Assembly (NCBI GenBank): GCA_040367435.1
Contig: BAABWY010000004.1
Coordinates: 124,001-188,000 of the forward strand
Origin: Hyphomicrobiales bacterium 4NK60-0047b
Lineage (GTDB): Bacteria > Pseudomonadota > Alphaproteobacteria > Rhizobiales > HXMU1428-3
Direction: 5' to 3'
Length of the DNA stretch: 64,000 nt
In this document: positions 18,671-26,262 of the stretch, one piece after another
Position numbering within the stretch: the stretch's first letter is position 1
Layout of the letters: every line of letters starts with the position of its first letter
The notes under the pieces: generated by a model
Told to the model about the DNA's origin: nothing
Seen by the model: only the letters and a program-made list of their open reading frames with translations
Databases searched by the model: none
Program-made: the position numbers and the translations under genes

Positions 18671-19834
18671 ATGAAAACGAAACTTTCAATCGCAGCACTT
18701 ATTGCTGGTGGTATGATGGTTGCTACAACAGGTACTGCAAATGCTGCTGACTTAGGCGGTGATTGCTGTGCAGACTTAGAAGAACGCGTAGCAACATTAG
18801 AAGCTACGACAGCTCGTAAAGGGAACCGTAAAGTTTCTTTACAAATTTATGGCCAAGTGAACCAATCTCTTTTGATCTGGGATAATGGTAGAGATAGCGA
18901 TGCTTACGTTGTTGACAATGATAGCTCAGCTTCACGTATCGGTTTTAGAGGTAAAGCTAAAATCAATCATGATTGGTCTGCTGGTTACCGTATCGAAATC
19001 GGTGTTTACTCAGCTGAATCTGATCGTGTTACTGAAGATAATGATGATGGACGTGGTCAAACTTTAGACCTTCGACGTTCTGAAATGTATATTAAGAGTA
19101 AGACTTACGGTAAAGTTAGCTGGGGTCTAACTAGTCATGCGCTTGATTCAACTACGACACAAGATTTAAGTGGTACACATGTTGTTGCTCGTAATGGTGG
19201 CCTTCGTTATGTTGAAGCTTTTGAGCTTCAAAGAACAGATGGTGTTGCTTCAGGTTTGATTTGGGGCGATATTTTTGAAAGTGATACTGAATTAGATCGT
19301 CGTAACGTAATTCGTTATGATACGCCTACTATTGGTGGCTTTAAAGTTAGCGCATCATGGGGTGAAGATGATGAGTGGTCAGTTGCTGCTTTCTATAAAG
19401 GTCGTTTCCAAGACTTTAAAGTTAAAGCTGCGATCGGTTATGGTGAAGACCAAGAAGGTACTGGTGGAGCTGTTAGTGAAAACTTCAATGGTTCAGCATC
19501 TATTATGCATACACCAACAGGTATCTTCGTGACTGGTTCTACTGGTGAAAAGTCAAGAGGCAACAATGTTGATGAGAATTTCTATCAAATTAAAGCTGGT
19601 GTTCAGCAAAGATGGAATTCACTAGGTAAAACAACTCTATATGGTGAATACATTGACTCTGAGGTTGACCTTGTTGGTGAAGGTGAGATCTACGGTTTTG
19701 GTGTTGTTCAAAAAGTTGATGCAGCTGCAATGGAACTTTATGCAGGCTTCCGTCACTATGAAGCTGATCTAGATAGCGGTGTGGCAACTGAAGATTTTAT
19801 TACAGTTATTACTGGTGCTCGCATCAAGTTCTAA
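18671..19834 (+). CDS. Rhizobiales-type porin, copy 2
   Basis: A close tandem paralogue of the preceding gene, about 387 residues. Signal peptide MKTKLSIAALIAGGMMVATTGTANA, then the same ADLGGDCCADLEERVATLEATTARKG start and GARIKF end. The N-terminal third and C-terminal third are almost identical to copy 1, while the segment between the HALD and DTEL/F positions (about residues 155-205) is diverged, as expected for surface or pore loops. An upstream in-frame ATG at 18656 with GGAG, five codons earlier, mirrors copy 1; the ATG at 18671, preceded by GGGGAA, gives the cleaner signal peptide. A terminator follows at 19863-19893. Confidence 0.93.
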   Translation: MKTKLSIAALIAGGMMVATTGTANAADLGGDCCADLEERVATLEATTARKGNRKVSLQIYGQVNQSLLIWDNGRDSDAYVVDNDSSASRIGFRGKAKINHDWSAGYRIEIGVYSAESDRVTEDNDDGRGQTLDLRRSEMYIKSKTYGKVSWGLTSHALDSTTTQDLSGTHVVARNGGLRYVEAFELQRTDGVASGLIWGDIFESDTELDRRNVIRYDTPTIGGFKVSASWGEDDEWSVAAFYKGRFQDFKVKAAIGYGEDQEGTGGAVSENFNGSASIMHTPTGIFVTGSTGEKSRGNNVDENFYQIKAGVQQRWNSLGKTTLYGEYIDSEVDLVGEGEIYGFGVVQKVDAAAMELYAGFRHYEADLDSGVATEDFITVITGARIKF

Positions 19835-19862
19835 TAATTTTAGAACCAAATGTTTTTATGAA

Positions 19863-19893
19863 AAGGGCTCTCAATTTGAGAGTCCTTTTTTTT
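19863..19893 (+). terminator. Terminator after porin copy 2
   Basis: AGGGCTCTCAA pairs with TTGAGAGTCCT (one wobble) and is followed by a run of eight T residues. Confidence 0.9.
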
Positions 19894-20117
19894 GCCTACT
19901 TCAATTAAATAAGGCAAAAACATGACGGCGTGACATATTTCTGTTGTAAAATTATTACTTTCTGTAGGCGGAGTTTTCCTTGAATTGCGTTTTTTAATTG
20001 TAATTCAATGGTTTGTACTATTTAACTAATTTCTTGCAAAAATGGTAAATAAGGCGCATTTTATAGGCACAGGGGATTGGGGTGATTGTCTGTAATTTGC
20101 GTTATGAGGTCAGGTTC

Positions 20118-20480
20118 GTGAAACCTTTAGTATTTATAAGTGCGCTTGCGTTTAGTGCAGCTTCTGCCTTTGGAGTTTCAGAAGGATTAGCTTTTCAGGA
20201 AACTGAAATTGTTGTTACTGAGCAGCCTTTGGTCAGTGGTTCTGTTGTTAGTGGTTCTATCAAAAAATCTAAATCTGAATTTAATGCGCCTAAATCTGTT
20301 GTTCCAGATGAAGATGAGCGTACGTCTATACGTATTCCAGGGTTTGGCGTTGTCGGAACGGTTCCAAAGTTAAATTTTGGATTAGAGCTTTTATATAGAG
20401 ATGACGAAGAGACTGGCATTGTTGGTAAGAATGAGCCTGATGATTTATCAATTAAAGGTAGATTGAAGCACAAGTTCTAA
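20118..20480 (+). CDS. Small exported protein of unknown function
   Basis: About 121 residues from a GTG at 20118, which gives a clean signal peptide (MKPLVFISALAFSAASAFG); an in-frame GTG at 20082 would add 12 residues before it. The mature part has a low-complexity VVSGSVVSGSIKKSKSE segment, then SIRIPGFGVVGTVPKLNFGLELLYRDDEE and a C-terminal DDLSIKGRLKHKF. From memory, similar short proteins occur in other Hyphomicrobiales, but no function is known to me. The terminal Phe and alternating residues could suit a small outer-membrane or barrel-associated protein; this is speculative. A terminator follows before terC. Confidence 0.6.
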   Translation: MKPLVFISALAFSAASAFGVSEGLAFQETEIVVTEQPLVSGSVVSGSIKKSKSEFNAPKSVVPDEDERTSIRIPGFGVVGTVPKLNFGLELLYRDDEETGIVGKNEPDDLSIKGRLKHKF

Positions 20481-20583
20481 GTCTGAATGTTTTAAAACTT
20501 GTCTATTGATTAGATTTAATTTTCTGTCATGCTTACGTGAAGGCTTGGTATGTAGACAACCTTCATTTGATTTTTAGTTTTTA

Positions 20584-20607
20584 TGAGGCCGCGAGGCCTT
20601 TTTTTAT
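20584..20607 (+). terminator. Terminator between the small exported gene and terC
   Basis: AGGCC-GCGA-GGCCT followed by six or seven T residues. It separates the 20118-20480 gene from the terC-family gene that starts about 40 bases later, so the latter must be transcribed from a promoter overlapping or downstream of this element, or by read-through. Confidence 0.8.
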
Positions 20608-20642
20608 GTCCGATGTTCAGATTTTGATTGAGGTGCTTTGTT

Positions 20643-21365
20643 ATGGAATTGGGATTAAGTTTTTCTCTGTTAGATCCGAATATTTGGGCTGGTTTGTTGG
20701 CTCTCATTGCTATGGAGATTGTTCTTGGTATTGATAATGTTGTTTTTATCTCTCTCATAATTGCTAAAATAGACGGAAAAAAGCGTGAATTGGCACGGAA
20801 AATAGGCCTTAGCCTGGCTTTGATTTTGAGAATTGTTCTGTTGCTTGGTATTAGCTGGGTTATTGGTTTGAAGGAAACAGTGATCTCCTTTGCGGGCTAT
20901 TCTTTTTCCTGGAGAGATCTTATTTTAATTGGTGGCGGATTATTTTTGTTAGCGAAGGCTACACAGGAAATCCATAATGATATAGAAGGTGACGGTGAAC
21001 ATCATTTTGGTGCGTCGCGTTTTTTCTTACTCATCATTCTTCAGATTATTTTTATTGACTTGGTGTTTTCCGTTGATTCAATAATTACAGCGATTGGTAT
21101 GACTGAGCATGTTGAGATAATGATTATTGCTGTGATTTGTGCGGTGATTGTTATGTATTTTGCGTCCAAGCAAATTTCAGATTTTATTGAAGAGCATCCG
21201 TCTAGTAAGATTATTGCTCTGAGTTTTCTCTTGTTGGTAGGCGCGGCGCTCATCGCAGAAGGTTTCCATGTTCATATCCCTAAAGGGTATATTTATTTTG
21301 CTATGGGGTATGCTGCGTTTATTGAGTATCTTAATATTCGTCGTCAGGGGAAAAAGGCGAAATAA
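20643..21365 (+). CDS. TerC-family integral membrane protein
   Basis: About 240 residues, polytopic. Family signatures are ALIAMEIVLGIDNVVFISLI near residue 20 and IIFIDLVFSVDSIITAIGM near residue 140; the acidic residues in GIDN and SVDS are the conserved transmembrane ones. Seven or so hydrophobic segments fit TerC/YegH-type proteins, which are now linked to metal (Mn2+) export at the membrane rather than only to tellurium resistance. ATG at 20643 is preceded by GAGGTG; an in-frame TTG at 20628 is less likely. The gene stands alone and converges with mobA. Confidence 0.88.
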   Translation: MELGLSFSLLDPNIWAGLLALIAMEIVLGIDNVVFISLIIAKIDGKKRELARKIGLSLALILRIVLLLGISWVIGLKETVISFAGYSFSWRDLILIGGGLFLLAKATQEIHNDIEGDGEHHFGASRFFLLIILQIIFIDLVFSVDSIITAIGMTEHVEIMIIAVICAVIVMYFASKQISDFIEEHPSSKIIALSFLLLVGAALIAEGFHVHIPKGYIYFAMGYAAFIEYLNIRRQGKKAK

Positions 21366-21412
21366 CGTTTTTTGTTTCCGTGCGAGCTTTTTTTGACTAT
21401 CACCCTTATGAC

Positions 21413-22102
21413 CTAGCTTTTGATCTTTTCAGACAACTTAGCGAAAGTGTTAAAGTCTTCTGGTTCGTTGATGTTAAAGAAAGGGTCTATTTTCGTGCCC
21501 TTGATGTTTTGCTCTTCAAACTCTATGGCGCTGTTTGGATGAGTGTTTGTCCAGGCTCTTATTTTTCTTAAACCTGCATTAAGTTGTGCTTCCAAATCAG
21601 AAGCAAAATCAATTGGCCATAAGCCAAAAATAGGATGATGCCAGCCACCAGACTTTGCGAGGATGATGGAGTTTTCATTTAAGTCATTGGAGTGGCTGAT
21701 CATTTTTTTTGAGAAATCATCCGGGAATAAAGGGCTATCAGCTGCAACCGACAGGATATGTGTATGGCCTGGTTGGTTTTCTTTGGTCCAATTCATTGCT
21801 GCCAGAATGCCAGCTAACGGTCCGGCTAAAGTGTCTTTGGGCTCTTTGTTGGTTGTGGGGTCTGCTTCTATAATAGGGTCTTTGATAATGGGTTTGTTGT
21901 AAGCTTCTAGACGTGCTGGATTGCCATTGGCGCTTATTAACACTGAGCTGCACTGCTTTTCGAATTTCTCAATGACTAAGCTTAAGATTGTTTTCCCGTT
22001 GATTTCCTTTAGGAATTTATCTCCACCACCCATTCGTGTTGATTGACCGCCGGCCAGAATTACACCGGTTATCATATCATTTTTCAGTGAGGGGCGTTTC
22101 AT
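21413..22102 (-). CDS. mobA: Molybdenum cofactor guanylyltransferase MobA
   Basis: About 229 residues. It transfers GMP to molybdopterin-Mo to make the guanine dinucleotide cofactor. The nucleotide-binding signature GVILAGGQSTRMGGGDKFL is present at the N-terminus, with LAGPLAGILAAM and SVAADSPLFPDD (metal-binding Asp) further on. I chose the ATG at 22102, which removes an unrelated 60-residue extension overlapping fdhD; the ATG at 22075 (MITGVILAGG) is an alternative. It follows fdhD by 76 bases on the same strand, so the pair probably serves maturation of a formate dehydrogenase encoded elsewhere. Confidence 0.88.
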   Translation of the reverse strand: MKRPSLKNDMITGVILAGGQSTRMGGGDKFLKEINGKTILSLVIEKFEKQCSSVLISANGNPARLEAYNKPIIKDPIIEADPTTNKEPKDTLAGPLAGILAAMNWTKENQPGHTHILSVAADSPLFPDDFSKKMISHSNDLNENSIILAKSGGWHHPIFGLWPIDFASDLEAQLNAGLRKIRAWTNTHPNSAIEFEEQNIKGTKIDPFFNINEPEDFNTFAKLSEKIKS

Positions 22103-22178
22103 TGTGGTGGTATTCTTTCTTAAGATATATTGCTTTAGGCTTTTGCTTAACGAATGACAGCGTCTAATGAGAATTAAG

Positions 22179-23027
22179 TTAAACTGCTGCTTTTGTGGAT
22201 TGCACTTGATCTGCTTCATTATCAAAGCAAAGACGGTCAAAACCCGAGAGGGCGACAAATCTTTTTCCTCTGGCTCTGCCAAGTAGGGTGAGGTTTGCAG
22301 CTTTGCCTAATTTTACAGCCCATGCAGTGAAGCCTGATCTGGAGATTAAAATCGGGATTCTCATCTTCACGGTTTTGATGACCATTTCACTTGTTAGACG
22401 TCCTGTAGTGTAGAAATATTTATCATCCGGGTTGATGTTATTCATGACCATATAGCCGGCAATTTTATCAACGGCATTATGGCGGCCGACATCTTCCATA
22501 TAAATGAGAGGCTCTTCTCCTTTACAAAGGACACAGCCATGAATGGCGCCGGTTTTTAAGTACAATCTTGGTGTTTGGTTGATGGTTTTTAAAAGAGGGT
22601 AGAGTGTTGAGACATGAATGGGAGTATCTGTAGCTAATTCGACGCCTTCAATATTTTCAATTAAATCGCCAAAAATCGTTCCTTGGCCGCAGCCCGAAGT
22701 TTGGATCTTGCGCTTTAATTTCTGCTCGAAATTAGTTTCTGTCTTTGTGCGAATGACAATTGTTTCTATATCTTCATCATAGTCGATTGCAGTGATTTCA
22801 TCTGCATTGGGCAGCATGTTTTGGTTGAATAAATAACCAACAGCAAGAAGATCTGGATAATCACCAATGGTCATTAGTGTGACGATTTCGCGAGAATTGA
22901 GGAACACAGTGAGGGGACGTTCTTCAATTATAGGAGCGCTGATTAGTGAGCCAGTGTGATCCAATGCTTCGAGGTCTTGATAGAGCTCTTTATTCTCTGG
23001 ATTTGGTTCAATAATGTTACCGCTCAT
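22179..23027 (-). CDS. fdhD: Formate dehydrogenase accessory sulfurtransferase FdhD
   Basis: 282 residues. FdhD carries sulfur from IscS to the molybdenum cofactor, which is required for active formate dehydrogenase. Conserved features are TSGCGQGTIFG, GAIHGCVLCKGEE with the reactive CxxC cysteines (about residues 160-170), the signature EDVGRHNAVDKIAGY, TTGRLTSEMV and ISRSGFTAWAVKLGKAANLTLLGRARG. It is first in a two-gene unit with mobA. Confidence in the family is high; the target dehydrogenase is not in this window. Confidence 0.95.
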   Translation of the reverse strand: MSGNIIEPNPENKELYQDLEALDHTGSLISAPIIEERPLTVFLNSREIVTLMTIGDYPDLLAVGYLFNQNMLPNADEITAIDYDEDIETIVIRTKTETNFEQKLKRKIQTSGCGQGTIFGDLIENIEGVELATDTPIHVSTLYPLLKTINQTPRLYLKTGAIHGCVLCKGEEPLIYMEDVGRHNAVDKIAGYMVMNNINPDDKYFYTTGRLTSEMVIKTVKMRIPILISRSGFTAWAVKLGKAANLTLLGRARGKRFVALSGFDRLCFDNEADQVQSTKAAV

Positions 23028-23473
23028 GTATGGATCACCTTTATGCTTGGTCTTTAGTCAAAGTATAGAGGTGGAAATGGAAACAAAACAAGAGGTTTGG
23101 AGGGCTTTTTCTGAACTCTTGAGAGATTAATTTTCGTACTCTTTTTAACGTGGACATTATGACACCTAATTTAGACAAAATGTCTACATTTTAGCTGAAA
23201 GTCTTAAGTTTCATCATTTTCTCTGCATATTGGAAGATATGTTTGATTGATTGTTTTCTACATTTGAGGAATGAAAAAGAATTTAGAAATGATTTTGTCT
23301 TTGTACTTTCAAGCGCTTTGGCGTCGTTTTCCTATCAATCATAGAGTGCCTTATTCTTGTTGGTTATCAGTTTAATGCCTCATTTCTATTATAAATTAGA
23401 TTATAATATGATTGTAAATGTATAGTATAACTATAAAAAATAATTAGACGATGGTTTAAATGTGGGGATGGTA
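23028..23473. other. Intergenic region between fdhD and the coiled-coil gene
   Basis: A divergent 446-base gap. It includes a loose inverted pair, TGTCTACATTTTAG around 23178 and a TTTTCTACATTTGAG-like stretch near 23255. The 60 bases before 23474 are extremely A/T-rich (TATAGTATAACTATAAAAAATAATTAG), fitting a promoter for the plus-strand pair. No gene or known RNA is seen. Confidence 0.35.
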
Positions 23474-24004
23474 ATGGCGCAAATTGATCAATCTGATGAT
23501 ATGCAGATGGGTGGTAGTTGGAGAATTTCTGCCTGGGTATGGTTTATGAGTTTACTGAACTTGGTTCTGATCCTTACTCTTGGTTATGTCCTTTGGAAAG
23601 TAATTCCTGGAGGGGATAATTTGCAACGTGTTATGCAGGAACGAGACCGCATAGTGCAAGAGCGTGACCTTGCCAAATATCAACTGCAACAAGAAGTTTC
23701 TCAGCGCAAAACAATGCTTCAACAAGCTAAGAAAGATCGTGATCAGGCAATTATTTCACGTAACCAAGCTATTATTGAACGTGACCAGGCTTTTTTACAA
23801 AGAGATAAAGCGTTTGATCAACGATATAAGGAGCTGATTAAACGTTTTGACGAAGCTTCAAAGACGTTGAACGCTCTTGATAGCCAACTCACATTAGCGC
23901 AGGAAAACCAGAAAAAGCTCGGCGTTCTTATGCTAGGGCAAACTGATAGCTTTAATGCGACTGTCAATAAACTTGAGGAACTGAGTAATGCGTTGCCGAG
24001 ATAA
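23474..24004 (+). CDS. Membrane-anchored coiled-coil protein, unknown function
   Basis: About 176 residues. A short cytoplasmic N-terminus is followed by one transmembrane helix (VWFMSLLNLVLILTLGYVLW, about residues 23-43). A long, highly charged Gln/Arg/Asp-rich coiled coil (repeats such as QERDRIVQERD, RDQAIISRNQAIIERDQA, QRDKAFDQRYKE) runs to the C-terminus, predicted outside the inner membrane. A heptad-like xxRDxA repetition is visible. Its last 17 bases overlap the next gene, so translation is likely coupled. The topology resembles envelope-spanning partners (MotB/TolR or GldM-like in outline only); no family match is claimed. In-frame starts at 23462 (GTG) and 23468 (ATG) also exist. 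Confidence 0.75.
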   Translation: MAQIDQSDDMQMGGSWRISAWVWFMSLLNLVLILTLGYVLWKVIPGGDNLQRVMQERDRIVQERDLAKYQLQQEVSQRKTMLQQAKKDRDQAIISRNQAIIERDQAFLQRDKAFDQRYKELIKRFDEASKTLNALDSQLTLAQENQKKLGVLMLGQTDSFNATVNKLEELSNALPR

Positions 24005-24839
24005 GTTTCTTGTTTTACTGCTCAGTACCTTCATGGTTTTAAATTTTAGTTCTGTTGTTGTCGTCGCAGCAGAAGATGCAGGAGATATTCAAAGTTTCAT
24101 TGAAAAATGGGACCGTATGAAGGCTCGCGTTAAAGCCATTAAAATCCCAAAAGATGAGACGATCAATGTTGTCTATCGTAAAGAGCCTTTTGAGTATGTT
24201 GAGACAATTGAAGTTTTAACTGAGTCTGGACGTTTACCGCTAAGGGGTGTTGCGTTTGATCTTGAGAAGAGCCGTGTTGTTGTCATCCAGAATTTATTTG
24301 ACACAGCTGGGGCTCAGCTTTCTTCTACAGCAGAGTTGCAATTTAAAAAAATGTTACGGAACTTGTTACCGCGCCGTTCATTGCAGAAATCATTTGAACT
24401 TGAAGTAGTTGGCTTCACAGATATCCAAAATTTTGGTGAAGCATTTGCGCATAAGAATTGTGATTTTCTTCAGCCACGTAACAATGCTTGTTTGGGACTA
24501 GCTCGTGCTACGAATACAACTCTTACTTTAGATAAATATGTAAGACGTACTCTTGGCTCGCAATTGCCAATCATTAAAAAATATGACCCAGACCCTTTGA
24601 TGCATAATTTAAATCTACGGTCTGATGGCAAAATTTGGACAGCAACCGGCGCAGGGGATACTGCTGCGGAAATTTCTCAATTATTATCATTCCAGTTAAA
24701 GCCTCAAAAAACGTATAGCAGTGAAGACATAAAGAAAATTAGAGCTGAAGCGAATAAGGTTATTAAACGGATTGGCTCTAACTTTGAAAATTTACTTCAA
24801 CCATTTCGTTGTGCCATTGTTATTGCTTGGCGCAGTTAG
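23988..24839 (+). CDS. Exported protein with divergent OmpA-like domain
   Basis: 283 residues. Signal peptide LVLLLSTFMVLNFSSVVVVAA, then a predicted periplasmic protein. The central part (about residues 95-190) resembles an OmpA C-terminal domain: FELEVVGFTD corresponds to the IxVxGHTD strand with the peptidoglycan-binding Asp, and ARATNTTLTLDKYV to the RAxxVxxYL helix with the conserved Arg. The match is partial, with Phe in place of His in GHTD and a Cys-containing insertion (KNCDFLQPRNNACLG), so this is inferred rather than firm. Overlap with the upstream coiled-coil gene implies a two-protein envelope module. It could bind murein and link it to the inner membrane. Confidence 0.65.
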   Translation: MRCRDKFLVLLLSTFMVLNFSSVVVVAAEDAGDIQSFIEKWDRMKARVKAIKIPKDETINVVYRKEPFEYVETIEVLTESGRLPLRGVAFDLEKSRVVVIQNLFDTAGAQLSSTAELQFKKMLRNLLPRRSLQKSFELEVVGFTDIQNFGEAFAHKNCDFLQPRNNACLGLARATNTTLTLDKYVRRTLGSQLPIIKKYDPDPLMHNLNLRSDGKIWTATGAGDTAAEISQLLSFQLKPQKTYSSEDIKKIRAEANKVIKRIGSNFENLLQPFRCAIVIAWRS

Positions 24840-24916
24840 AAGAAGAGGGTGTCTTCGTGCCGCGTTTGATGTCTTTGCGAGCTGCCATAGTGATTGTTTT
24901 TGATCAACCGCTTATT

Positions 24917-24957
24917 CGCATAATATATATTATGGAAAATATTTATTTCCATAATAT
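24917..24957. promoter_or_regulatory. A/T-rich palindromes downstream of the envelope pair
   Basis: ATTATGGAAA pairs with TTTCCATAAT (24929-24955), and an overlapping CATAATATATATTATG dyad lies just before it. There is no T-tract, so it does not look like a standard terminator. It could be a repressor site or an mRNA 3' end structure for either the plus-strand pair or the convergent tpm gene. Confidence 0.35.
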
Positions 24958-25050
24958 AAGAAACTCTAGGTAATTCAGTGTGTTACTTTCTCTCTTACTT
25001 TCTTCCTGCTTCCCTGGCTATGATTGTGGTTATGATCATAAAATTTTAGT

Positions 25051-25686
25051 TTAGGGTTGTAAGAGCCATACGTTTTCCTTAGCTGCGCATATGCCTTTTA
25101 AACCACCTTCTACGTCTTTACTGTTTAGGTTTGTAATTTCATAAGCGTCATTATAATTGTTCTCTAGCTCTTTTGGTGGGATGGAGAATGGTGGTCCTTT
25201 CATGAGATTTTGATTGTACTCATAAGCTATAAGCAGCTGTGGCGCATTTTTTGTTATGTCTTTCATATGTTGGCTATATTTGGATCTGATTTCTTTGGGT
25301 AAGGCTACATAGGCTCCTCTATCATATATAGCGTCAACCAGCCCTATATCTTCTATTGTGAGTTCAAAGATATTTCCAACAAAGATATCAATATTCGGGG
25401 CGCTGTAACATTTAAGCGAACCCGTATCTTTAATGATTGGTTTTACTTCTAATTGTTTGAATAACTCATTGATGGCGAATTCACTTAATTCTGCCCCCAC
25501 TACTTTATACCTTCTTGATAAGAGCCAACCGATATCTAGTGTCTTACCGCAGAGGGGAATGAAGATACGGCTTTTTTCTTTGATCTGAAGCTTGTCTAAA
25601 TTATTGACCAGGTTTTTGTTTGCTTCACTTTCATGAAATGGAATTTCATTATTATTCCAGCGTTCATGCCAAAAATTTTCGTCCAT
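25051..25686 (-). CDS. tpm: Thiopurine S-methyltransferase family protein
   Basis: About 211 residues from the ATG at 25686. MDENFWHERWNNNEIPFHESEAN is the classic TPMT N-terminus (WxxRW...I.FH), followed by RIFIPLCGKTLDIGWLL, the SAM-binding motif I region, VVGAELSEFAIN, and VDAIYDRGAYVALP. Bacterial TPMTs methylate thio-, seleno- or tellurium compounds using SAM; the physiological substrate here is unknown. A longer frame to 25806 exists but would overlap the divergent merR gene and its promoter. Transcription is very likely from the MerR-type promoter at 25727-25757. Confidence 0.9.
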   Translation of the reverse strand: MDENFWHERWNNNEIPFHESEANKNLVNNLDKLQIKEKSRIFIPLCGKTLDIGWLLSRRYKVVGAELSEFAINELFKQLEVKPIIKDTGSLKCYSAPNIDIFVGNIFELTIEDIGLVDAIYDRGAYVALPKEIRSKYSQHMKDITKNAPQLLIAYEYNQNLMKGPPFSIPPKELENNYNDAYEITNLNSKDVEGGLKGICAAKENVWLLQP

Positions 25687-25726
25687 ACTTATGCCTTTAA
25701 AATTTCTTTGTTTCTTTGATTGCTTT

Positions 25727-25757
25727 AGTATGCAACTTAAAGTCAACTTGAGGTCAA
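25727..25757 (-). promoter_or_regulatory. MerR-type promoter of tpm with 19-bp spacer and SoxR-like dyad
   Basis: Read on the minus strand: a -35 element TTGACC (25752-25757), a 19-base spacer, and a -10-like CATACT (25727-25732). The spacer plus the end of the -35 holds the dyad CCTCAAGTTGACTTTAAG. It closely resembles the consensus CCTCAAGTTAACTTGAGG bound by SoxR and related MerR proteins. An overlong 19-bp spacer is the hallmark of promoters that MerR proteins activate by DNA distortion. The merR gene starts 22 bases away on the other strand. Confidence 0.8.
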
Positions 25758-25779
25758 GAGAAATATTGGAGACGTAATT

Positions 25780-26178
25780 ATGGATATTGGGGTTGTTGCA
25801 AAACATTCGGGATTGCCCGTTTCGACTTTACGTTTTTATGAGGAGAAAGGTCTTATTCATTCCACTGGCAGGAATGGTTTGAGACGTGTATTTGATGATA
25901 GTATTTTAGAACGATTGGCACTTATTGCCCTTGGTCGTCAGGCTGGCTTTTCATTGGCTGAGATAGGTTCAATTTTTACAGAACATGGTCCGAAAATTGA
26001 CAGGCAACAACTTATGAGAAAAGCCGATGAAATTGACAAAACGATTAAGCAACTAACAAGTTTGCGCGATGGGTTGAAGCATGCTGCAGCCTGCTCTGCT
26101 CCCACTCATTTTGAATGTCCTAAGTTTCAACGGTTGATGAAGCTTGCGATTAAAAACCAGCGACGGTCAAAGAGATAA
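25780..26178 (+). CDS. MerR-family transcriptional regulator
   Basis: 132 residues. The N-terminal winged helix DIGVVAKHSGLPVSTLRFYEEKGLI is the MerR signature, followed by R(V)FDDSILERLALIALGRQAGFSLAEIG and a dimerisation helix. The C-terminus has two cysteines (ACSAPTHFECPKF), fewer and differently spaced than SoxR's iron-sulfur CX2CXCX5C cluster, so it is not a canonical SoxR. Two cysteines could bind a metal or sense thiol-reactive compounds. It is divergent from tpm with a MerR-type promoter between, so tpm is the likely target. Confidence 0.9.
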   Translation: MDIGVVAKHSGLPVSTLRFYEEKGLIHSTGRNGLRRVFDDSILERLALIALGRQAGFSLAEIGSIFTEHGPKIDRQQLMRKADEIDKTIKQLTSLRDGLKHAAACSAPTHFECPKFQRLMKLAIKNQRRSKR

Positions 26179-26200
26179 TAAGTTTGAAGAGTGATTATTA

Positions 26201-26233
26201 AAAAAGCCATCAGTTTAGTAACTGATGGCTTTT
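26201..26233. terminator. Bidirectional terminator between merR and pepA
   Basis: AAAAGCCATCAGT pairs with ACTGATGGCTTTT around a short TTAGTA loop, with A-run before and T-run after, so it can stop transcription from both convergent genes. Confidence 0.92.
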
Positions 26234-26262
26234 AAAATTTTTACGAAGTTTTTTAAGCGATC

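Noticed and set aside
22103-22282. 60-residue N-terminal extension of MobA
   Set aside because: It overlaps the fdhD coding region and has no similarity to MobA; the nucleotide-binding motif begins just after the chosen start.
20643-25686. A combined tellurite-resistance island (TerC plus TPMT)
   Set aside because: The two genes are 4 kb apart with unrelated genes between, and TerC-family proteins are mostly metal exporters; the link is too weak.
25687-25806. N-terminal extension of the thiopurine methyltransferase
   Set aside because: It would overlap merR and its promoter, and family alignment starts at MDENFWHERW.
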